Made by a program: the position numbers and the translations under genes
Shown here: piece after piece, positions 1-5,288 of the stretch
How positions within the stretch are numbered: the first letter of the stretch is position 1
Layout: every line of letters begins with the position of its first letter
NCBI GenBank assembly: GCA_035455185.1
Contig: DATIFQ010000469.1
Span: 1-5,288 of the forward strand
Source of the DNA: JAEHDI01 sp035455185
Lineage (GTDB): Bacteria > Acidobacteriota > Terriglobia > Bryobacterales > Bryobacteraceae
Reading direction: 5' to 3'
Length of the DNA: 5,288 bases
The notes under the pieces: generated by a model
Told to the model about the DNA's origin: nothing
What the model saw: only the letters and a program-made list of their open reading frames with translations
The model's database searches: none

Positions 1-1
1 C

Positions 2-730
2 GGACCCGACTTTCCGCTGGTAGACTACCACGTCCATATCGAGCGCGAGATGACCATCGAAAGGGCGCTCAAGATCGCAGTGGAGCGAGGAGTCAAAATC
101 GGCGTCGCCGAGCACGGTGGCTGTGCAGAAGAGATGCGGGATGATGCAGGACTGCGCCGCTACATCGAACGGCTGTCGCCCTATCCGGTATATAAGGGAA
201 TGCAGGCGGAGGGGCTGGACTGGGCGCGCTGCTTTTCGAAAGAGGCCGTTGCAGAGCTTGATTTTGTGTTGTCGGATGCGCTGACGTTCCCAGAGAAAGA
301 CGGCCGGCGGGTGAGGCTCTGGACCAAAGAGGCGAAGATCGAGGACAAGCAGGACTTCATGGAGCGATACGTGGACTTCAACGTCCGCGTGATCGCTACG
401 GAGCCAATCGATATCTTCGCCAACCCGACGTTCCTGCCCGAAGGGATCGTGGGGGAATACGACACGCTCTGGACGGCGGGACGGATGAAGCGGGTGATCG
501 ATGCGGCCGTGGAGCACGAGGTCGCGATCGAGATCAACGCGCTCTACCGGATTCCGAGCCTTGCGTTCCTTCGGACGGCGAAAGACGCTGGGGTGAAGTT
601 CTCGTTCGGCTCGAATTCTCACGGAGAAGGCATTGGCAAGCTCGACTACTGCCTCGAGATGGCGAAAGCGCTTGGACTGTCGAGCAAACACATGTTCTCG
701 CCTGATTCCCGGCCTGGGAGGTCATTGTGA
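2..730 (+). CDS. PHP-domain metal-dependent hydrolase (5' partial)
   Basis: Probable metal-dependent phosphoesterase/hydrolase of the PHP superfamily (histidinol-phosphatase-like fold); the substrate is unknown. The reading frame is open to the left edge, so the gene starts outside the window. The ATG at 50 is not the start, because the hallmark metal-binding motif D-Y-H-V-H lies upstream of it at 23-37. Further PHP-like motifs follow in order: GVAEHGG (about 101-121), ATEPIDIFANP (about 395-427), an EIN motif (530-538) and FGSNSHG (about 605-625), the last matching the usual GSDAH metal motif. The C-terminal KLDYCLEMAKALGL helix is also typical. About 242 residues are visible, so only a short N-terminus should be missing. 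One oddity is that the DIFANP segment has Asn where many relatives have His (DIFAHP, recalled from the family and not checked). The stop codon overlaps the GTG start of the next gene, so the two are likely an operon. The family assignment is fairly firm; the activity is not. Confidence 0.82.
   Translation, partial: GPDFPLVDYHVHIEREMTIERALKIAVERGVKIGVAEHGGCAEEMRDDAGLRRYIERLSPYPVYKGMQAEGLDWARCFSKEAVAELDFVLSDALTFPEKDGRRVRLWTKEAKIEDKQDFMERYVDFNVRVIATEPIDIFANPTFLPEGIVGEYDTLWTAGRMKRVIDAAVEHEVAIEINALYRIPSLAFLRTAKDAGVKFSFGSNSHGEGIGKLDYCLEMAKALGLSSKHMFSPDSRPGRSL
716..721 (+). promoter_or_regulatory. Ribosome-binding site for the PaiB-like gene
   Basis: GGGAGG sits five bases before the GTG codon at 727 and within the last codons of the upstream hydrolase gene. 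It is the only good Shine-Dalgarno match near the possible starts of the PaiB-like gene. The in-frame ATG at 769 has no purine-rich stretch before it. This decides the start at 727 and keeps the putative signal peptide in the protein. Confidence 0.7.
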
Positions 731-783
731 ACCGACGCGATCTGGTTGCCGGCTTGGCCCTCGCCAGTATGGGGACTGAGGCC
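727..783 (+). other. Putative Tat signal peptide of the PaiB-like protein
   Basis: Residues 1-19 show a very short n-region with paired arginines (N-R-R-D-L-V), a hydrophobic stretch LVAGLALASMG (6-16) and a possible signal-peptidase site after T-E-A (17-19), followed by a polar QQQDTES linker up to the PaiB domain. The Arg-Arg pair followed by Asp-Leu-Val resembles the S/T-R-R-x-F-L-K consensus but lacks the Phe. The h-region is short, so prediction by eye is uncertain. Export through Tat would fit a protein that folds around FMN in the cytoplasm before transport. Confidence 0.55.
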
Positions 784-1449
784 CAACAACAGGACACAGA
801 GTCCCTTTACATACCTCAGCAACACCGAGTTGAAGATCGGGACCTCCTCCATGATTTCATGGATGAGTTTCCCTTCGCCGATCTTGTTACCTCCACGCCT
901 GCCATTCGCATCACGCATATCCCGGTAGTGCTCGATCGGACCGCCGGCAAATACGGGACTCTATACGGTCACGTTTCCCGTCAGAATCCACAGAGCCGGA
1001 TGCTTGACGGCCAGCATCCCAGCCTGGTCGTCTTCCATGGACCTCATGGCTACATCTCACCCACGTGGTACGAGAAGACCGAGGTTGTTCCGACCTGGAA
1101 TTTCGCCGTTGTGCATGTTAGCGGCAAACCCAGGCCGGTCACGGAGAAGAAGGCACTGAACGATCTGCTTCGAAAGCTCATCGACAGGTTTGAGAAGTAC
1201 GAGACCTCCGCATACGACTTCAGTAAGCTTTCGGACAGTTACAAGTACGGCCTAATGGCCGGCATTGTCGGCTTCGAGATGGAAATCGAACTGATTGAAG
1301 GCAAATTCAAACTCGGCCAGGAACGCAGCGAGGCCGACAGGGCTAGCGTCTTACGTCACCTCCGTTCGGCGAGTCCGCCGCGTTCCCTTCACGACCTCAC
1401 CGCCAGTTTCTATGAGAGGACAAAGGCTGCGGGGAAGGGCATGCGCTGA
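727..1449 (+). CDS. PaiB-family FMN-binding protein with putative Tat signal
   Basis: A 240-residue protein of the PaiB family (FMN_bind_2, flavin-reductase-like split barrel). Family hallmarks run along most of its length: YIPQQHRVEDRDLLHDFM (28-45), PFADLVT (49-55), GHVSRQNPQ (81-89), FHGPHGYISPTWY (103-115), VVPTWNFAVVHVSG (120-133) and the C-terminal IVGFEMEIELIEGKFKLGQERSEADR (180-205). Bacillus subtilis PaiB, about 207 residues, is described as a negative regulator of sporulation and protease genes; many homologues are annotated as transcriptional regulators on weak grounds. Canonical PaiB starts at the equivalent of Tyr28. Here 26-27 extra residues precede it, beginning MNRRDLVAGLALASMG, which looks like a twin-arginine export signal. 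If so, this is a periplasmic flavin- or heme-binding protein and not a DNA-level regulator. The GTG start is chosen from the GTGA overlap with the upstream stop and a GGGAGG site. Family call strong; export inferred. Confidence 0.88.
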   Translation: MNRRDLVAGLALASMGTEAQQQDTESLYIPQQHRVEDRDLLHDFMDEFPFADLVTSTPAIRITHIPVVLDRTAGKYGTLYGHVSRQNPQSRMLDGQHPSLVVFHGPHGYISPTWYEKTEVVPTWNFAVVHVSGKPRPVTEKKALNDLLRKLIDRFEKYETSAYDFSKLSDSYKYGLMAGIVGFEMEIELIEGKFKLGQERSEADRASVLRHLRSASPPRSLHDLTASFYERTKAAGKGMR

Positions 1450-1625
1450 GGGGCGCTACGGCACGAAACGGGATCTCCGCCAAGGCATCACTGGTACCGG
1501 CACCTGATTTGCACAGCCCCACACCGCTGGACGTTGAAGAAGCAAACAAACGCCCAAGCCGAGGATCCTTTTGAGATCCTCAGCCCTGCTCGTGTTCGAA
1601 TGAAGAAGCCTTTTCTGCTTATGGG
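1450..1625. other. Convergent intergenic gap
   Basis: This gap of 176 bases lies between the stop of the PaiB-like gene (+) and the stop of the TonB-dependent receptor (-). I see no credible gene in it. An open frame beginning at a TTG at 1534 runs into the receptor as an antisense frame and has no ribosome-binding site or recognisable protein features. The only structure noted is the small hairpin at 1561-1581. Transcripts from both sides would have to end here. Confidence 0.7.
1561..1581. terminator. Small perfect hairpin, possible weak terminator
   Basis: A perfect 7-base inverted repeat (GAGGATC / GATCCTC) surrounds a 7-base loop in the gap between two convergent genes, where a shared bidirectional terminator would be expected. 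Neither side has an immediate U-run: the plus strand continues AGCCCTGC. The minus strand continues GGCTTGGGCG and only then reaches a T-rich stretch (GTTTGTTTGC). It is therefore not a clear intrinsic terminator and could be a chance palindrome. Confidence 0.3.
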
Positions 1626-4600
1626 TTACCAGCTCAACCGGAGCGTAAGCTGCAATTCGCGGGCGCGCTGGCCGCTGTTGTTCGTAGTGAGGACGCCATC
1701 CCCGCCAATACTGTTAGGATTGCCGGGGTGGTTTAGCACGTTGAAGAAGTCCGCGTTGAAGCGGACCTCGTAACGCTCCTTGAACCTGATCGCCTTGAAC
1801 AGCGATGCGTCCAGACCCCACTGCCGTACGCCCGGCACAAATTGATTCCGCCAGGGATTCAGGTTGTCGTTGTAAGTTACGCGCTGCGACGTGCCGTTCT
1901 TCAGCGGTACAAAAACTGTATTGGTCCCGTAATATCTGTACAGCGGGTCGCTTCTGTCCGGAACGGCCGGCCACGGAATCAGGGGCTGCGCCGCAGGCGT
2001 GTAATTCGCTGGAACGCCCATGACACCATTCGGCTTCCCGGTCTCCGGATCGGTGCTATTGATGCGATTTGCTGGTATATACCCATTCCACCACAAGTAT
2101 CCGGGGAGGCACTCACCACTGCGGCAGTCCTGGATCGGGTACTTGTAGCCGTAAACCTCGATCGGTGTGCCATTCGGGAAGATGTTGGTCGGCAAGGCGA
2201 AGTAAGTGCTGCGCAAATTGCCTATCCCCGCCAACTGCCAGCCACCGATAATCTTGTCGAGAAACGTGCCGACGTTTCGGCCGAGAGGTTTGCCCCTGCC
2301 GAAGGGCAGGTCCACGAGCCAGTTCCAGCGCACTCGGTGCTTTGGGATATCGTTGTTGGCAACGTCGGCATCGCGCTTGTAGTTCAGGAAGCGCATACGA
2401 TCGGAAAAGTCCGCCGGGACTGCCCCTGGAAGGTACGAGTTTGGTGAGTTGACCACGGAGCGATACGTATCGCCCCCCGCCGAGAGCGAGTTGCCCAGGG
2501 TATAGATCAATTGGAACGCATACCCACCGCTGTAGCGGCGTTCGGCCTCCAAGGTCATGCCGTTGAAATTACCGAAGGCGGACTTCTGATACTCTTGGAG
2601 GGTGCCGTAGACAGTCTGGTCGAAGGGCCGGCGCGCCACGCCGGAGTACTCTCCCGTCGGTAGCGGCAGCCCCGTCGTAGCATACCAGATGTAATCCGGG
2701 GTCGAGTCGTTGTAACTATTCTTCACCTGCAGGTTACTGCTGTGATTTCCCACGTAAGAGGCGCGCACGACCGTATTGGCCATCACTTCCCTTTCCAGGG
2801 TGAGATTCCAGTCATGGACGCGCGTGTCGGGTTGTTCTTTCGCAAAATAATAGTTGCTGGCCGATCCGCGGGTGATAGAGGTCGCGTTCTCCAGGTCTAT
2901 CGCATCCCGGCTGTTAACACCGGCGACGATCGTGGGAACCGACCTCATGTAGTAGTTGTTGATCCTATCCGGCGAGAGCGCCGAACCGTTAATGTTGCTC
3001 GTGAGACGGGCGAAATAGGGAGTGTTGGAGCGCTGCTGCGCAGTCCAAGCGCGTAGGGGAATCGTGAAGTGGGAAATACGGTAACCGCCGCGGAGGACGG
3101 TGCTCCTGTTGCCGCTCGTCAGGCGGTAGGCGAAGCCCGCCCTGGGACCGAAGTCGGTGTTCGGTGTGGTGTAAAGGGTTTGTGGCAGGCCAGCGTCCTT
3201 ATAACTCTCGAACTTGACTCCCAGCGATTGTAGTCTCTGAACCACCGAGGGGAGGGTTGCCCCGACCTCGTACATGTGGTCCAGGCTGCTGGCGAGCACG
3301 ACCGCCTTGTTCGCCGGGTCAAATGTAGTCAGCAGATTGCTAATGTCCCGGTTAGGCGGCCACCGGTCCCAGCGCAGCCCCAGGTTCAGCGTCAGCCGCG
3401 GTGTCACCTTCCAGTTGTCCTGAAAGTACAGGGCATATTCCTTGGCGCGCAACTGAAACCAGGGGTGGCCGAGCTGAGCATAGTAGTTAACCAATCCCAG
3501 GTAAGTGCTCGCCGTGGCGTCACCGGTGTAGTCCAATGGAAGCGGGTTCGTGCGGTCCGAACCCGTGTCGTACAGGGATGTGAAAATGCTGTTCCCGATG
3601 ATTTCGCCCTGCGTGTATTGCTGCTCCGCCAGGGTATTCAGCTTGTCCCACCGGAAATGGAATCCGAACTGCAATTCATGCTTTCCAGCGATCTTGGTCG
3701 CGTTATCGTCGGCTATCCAGAAAGCAAACGGGGTCGTTTGAGTATTCTCGGTTTCGAAGTACCAGTCGTACATGCTGCCCAGGTCGTACATAGCGGGCCA
3801 GCCGGCAACGTTGTTCGGATTCGGCAGCCCGAGCTCGTCGGCATACTTTCTATTCGGATCGCCCGTGCTGGAGGTCCAATGCTCGCTCGAACCACTGACC
3901 AGCACTTCGTTAAAAAATGTCGGCGAGAAAGTATGCACCCAGGAGCCGGCGCCCGCCTTGTTCGGAGCGGTCCGGCTCACCGTGCTCCCCACGTTGTTCA
4001 AGGCAACAAAACCGTAGAATTGCGTGAACAGGTCGTACTTGCCCTGCGTGTATCGGCCGTAGAACTGGTCCTTCTCCGAGAATTGGTGGTCGATACGGGT
4101 GGTTACCGTCCAATCGCGGCGGCGGTTGGGTTGCGGCCCGTAGAAGTTGGGCGCCACTAATGGGTTGGCGGAGTTCGTGGGCTTTGGCGTAATGCTGAAC
4201 AGATACTTGGCCAGCGGGCTCTCCCGGGCAGGATCGATCACGTTCAACTGCCCCTTGTAAGAGATCCGCTGCCGCTCCCACGTCTCGGAGTTCGTCGTCC
4301 AGGGGTCGTAGACTTCAAATGGAACACCTTCGGCGTCAACCAGGCCGCGAAAGTCGCCATTTGCCATCGCTTCTGTCGGCACGGCGAAGCCCATCGTCCT
4401 AGCTTCCAAGTCGCGCATGGCCTCGTAAGCAAAGAACCAGAAAGTACGATTTCTGCCGTTGTAAACCTTCGGGATGTACACTGGCCCGCCCGCGGAGACG
4501 CCAAACTCGTTGCGGACTAAGTGCGGCGGTTTGTCATAGAAGTCGGTGCGCGTGCGGGCTTTGCCGACCCCGTTGTTGCGGGCGGTCTCGAATGCCGAGC

Positions 4601-5288
4601 CATGCAGCTCATTGGTTCCGCTCTTGGTGGACATGATAACAGTGGTCGGACGCGCCAGCTTGGCAGAGGAGACATTGCTTTCCACCCTGAACTCCTGGAT
4701 GGTGTCCAAGCCCGCCGGCCGCCGGAATACTGCTCCCGACAAGCGGTCTGTCGTGGCGGCGCCGTCGAGCACAAACTCGGTCGATCCCCGTTTCATCCCG
4801 AAAGCGCGTGCGGTCGTCGAATCCAGATCCGATCCATCCAGTTCTAAGCCGGCCACGGTTTGCAGGAGCGCGGTAATGAAACGGCCGTTGATCGGCAACT
4901 GCTCAATGCGCTCCCGCTCCAGCACGTGGCTCAATGTCGGGCTATCCGCCGTGATCAACGGGGTCACGTCCTGGACAGTGACCTCCGTGGCTGTTTGTCC
5001 CACCTTCAGCACGACATCGACAACGGCGCTCTGCTGCACCTGCACTGTCAGTTTCCCTTCGAATTTCTGCATCCCCGGCGCTTCCACCAGAATCTCGTAG
5101 GGGCCGGGCACGATGCCAAGGAAGAAGTAGATTCCTACTGTGGTTGTCGTCGTCTTGGAAACGATGTTCGTAGCGGAGTTCGTGAGCGTTACCGATGCCG
5201 TCGGGACCACGGCGCCGGATTGATCGCGCACCGTTCCGCTGACTGTCGCGGTGCTCGCCTGCGGCCACGCCGTAGGCGCCAGCAACGC
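1626..5288 (-). CDS. Oar-like TonB-dependent receptor (5' partial)
   Basis: A large outer-membrane protein, about 1,220 residues visible, probably a TonB-dependent transporter for an unidentified large substrate. Numbering from the Leu (TTG) codon at 5283-5285, residues 1-10 (LLAPTAWPQA) look like the end of a Sec signal peptide. The frame is open to the right edge, so this TTG is probably internal and the true start lies outside. Residues about 14-95 form a carboxypeptidase-regulatory-like beta-sandwich (SGTVRDQSGAVVP...GIYFFLGIVPGPYEILVEAPGM). A plug-like domain follows at about 101-235, including RIEQLPINGR, TIQEFRVESN and STKSGTNELHGSAF. The remainder is a barrel rich in aromatic, alternating strands, with FWFFAYEAMRD near 282-292. 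The protein ends LQLTLRLSW, a terminal aromatic beta-signal expected for BAM-assembled proteins. Only two cysteines are present (1054 and 1059). I could not recognise a TonB box. This architecture is common and highly multiplied in Acidobacteriota. It is convergent to the PaiB-like gene and so not in its operon. Confidence 0.9.
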   Translation of the reverse strand, partial: ALLAPTAWPQASTATVSGTVRDQSGAVVPTASVTLTNSATNIVSKTTTTTVGIYFFLGIVPGPYEILVEAPGMQKFEGKLTVQVQQSAVVDVVLKVGQTATEVTVQDVTPLITADSPTLSHVLERERIEQLPINGRFITALLQTVAGLELDGSDLDSTTARAFGMKRGSTEFVLDGAATTDRLSGAVFRRPAGLDTIQEFRVESNVSSAKLARPTTVIMSTKSGTNELHGSAFETARNNGVGKARTRTDFYDKPPHLVRNEFGVSAGGPVYIPKVYNGRNRTFWFFAYEAMRDLEARTMGFAVPTEAMANGDFRGLVDAEGVPFEVYDPWTTNSETWERQRISYKGQLNVIDPARESPLAKYLFSITPKPTNSANPLVAPNFYGPQPNRRRDWTVTTRIDHQFSEKDQFYGRYTQGKYDLFTQFYGFVALNNVGSTVSRTAPNKAGAGSWVHTFSPTFFNEVLVSGSSEHWTSSTGDPNRKYADELGLPNPNNVAGWPAMYDLGSMYDWYFETENTQTTPFAFWIADDNATKIAGKHELQFGFHFRWDKLNTLAEQQYTQGEIIGNSIFTSLYDTGSDRTNPLPLDYTGDATASTYLGLVNYYAQLGHPWFQLRAKEYALYFQDNWKVTPRLTLNLGLRWDRWPPNRDISNLLTTFDPANKAVVLASSLDHMYEVGATLPSVVQRLQSLGVKFESYKDAGLPQTLYTTPNTDFGPRAGFAYRLTSGNRSTVLRGGYRISHFTIPLRAWTAQQRSNTPYFARLTSNINGSALSPDRINNYYMRSVPTIVAGVNSRDAIDLENATSITRGSASNYYFAKEQPDTRVHDWNLTLEREVMANTVVRASYVGNHSSNLQVKNSYNDSTPDYIWYATTGLPLPTGEYSGVARRPFDQTVYGTLQEYQKSAFGNFNGMTLEAERRYSGGYAFQLIYTLGNSLSAGGDTYRSVVNSPNSYLPGAVPADFSDRMRFLNYKRDADVANNDIPKHRVRWNWLVDLPFGRGKPLGRNVGTFLDKIIGGWQLAGIGNLRSTYFALPTNIFPNGTPIEVYGYKYPIQDCRSGECLPGYLWWNGYIPANRINSTDPETGKPNGVMGVPANYTPAAQPLIPWPAVPDRSDPLYRYYGTNTVFVPLKNGTSQRVTYNDNLNPWRNQFVPGVRQWGLDASLFKAIRFKERYEVRFNADFFNVLNHPGNPNSIGGDGVLTTNNSGQRARELQLTLRLSW

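Noticed and set aside
50..730. Taking the ATG at 50 as the start of the PHP hydrolase
   Set aside because: The essential D-x-H-x-H metal motif is encoded in the same frame upstream at 23-37, so the gene must begin before the window.
1531..1749. A 12-base direct repeat, ACGTTGAAGAAG, at 1531-1542 and 1738-1749
   Set aside because: The second copy encodes the conserved FFNV of the receptor on the minus strand. The first copy sits in the gap, but the match does not extend, so a remnant of a duplicated receptor end cannot be supported; chance is enough.
1534..1773. A possible small gene starting at a TTG in the intergenic gap
   Set aside because: The start codon is rare, there is no Shine-Dalgarno sequence, and more than half of the frame is antisense to the receptor 3' end. 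The product has no recognisable features.
1842..2447. A 201-codon plus-strand open frame antisense to the receptor C-terminal region
   Set aside because: It has no convincing ribosome-binding site or recognisable domain and is fully covered by the well-supported receptor frame.
3276..4160. A 294-codon open frame on the plus strand, antisense to the receptor
   Set aside because: It lies wholly inside the receptor gene, which has clear protein-family features. Its translation is Arg/Val-rich with no recognisable motif, as expected for a shadow frame in GC-rich coding DNA.
4546..5100. A 184-codon plus-strand open frame antisense to the receptor plug and N-terminal domain
   Set aside because: Its Ser/Thr/Arg-rich, low-information translation mirrors the conserved plug domain on the other strand; it is a shadow.
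5283..5285. Taking the TTG (minus strand) as the receptor start
   Set aside because: The frame stays open to the window edge and the first residues read as the tail of a signal peptide, with no charged n-region, so the start lies outside.

Overview
The window holds three protein genes and one short intergenic gap. It looks like an ordinary chromosomal stretch from a Gram-negative bacterium, most likely an Acidobacteriota member of the Solibacter/Bryobacterales type. This taxonomic guess is an inference. It rests on the large Oar-like TonB-dependent receptor with an N-terminal carboxypeptidase-regulatory-like domain (phrases such as STKSGTNELHGSAF, FFAYE, GYIPANRIN, FFNVLNHP), a receptor type strongly expanded in that phylum. 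The fairly GC-rich sequence and the RRDLVAGLALA-type leader on a small exported protein fit the same picture.

Layout. Positions 1-730 (+) carry the 3' part of a PHP-domain metal-dependent hydrolase whose start lies off the left edge. Positions 727-1449 (+) carry a PaiB-family (FMN-binding split-barrel) protein. Its GTG start overlaps the hydrolase stop codon in a GTGA arrangement, with a GGGAGG ribosome-binding site inside the hydrolase gene. The PaiB-like protein has a 26-residue N-terminal extension that reads as a twin-arginine signal, which would be unusual because classical PaiB is cytoplasmic. Positions 1450-1625 are a convergent intergenic gap with one small perfect hairpin. Positions 1626-5288 (-) are filled by the TonB-dependent receptor, complete at its C-terminus (ending in Trp) and cut inside its signal peptide at the right edge.

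How they work together. The hydrolase and PaiB-like genes form a translationally coupled pair and are probably co-expressed; their shared substrate or process cannot be read from the sequence. The receptor is transcribed towards them and is a separate unit, probably for uptake of a large substrate across the outer membrane. No mobile element, CRISPR array, tRNA or rRNA was seen. I found no convincing new system. The most notable points are the apparently exported PaiB-like protein, its coupling to the PHP hydrolase, and an Asn where a PHP metal ligand is often His.
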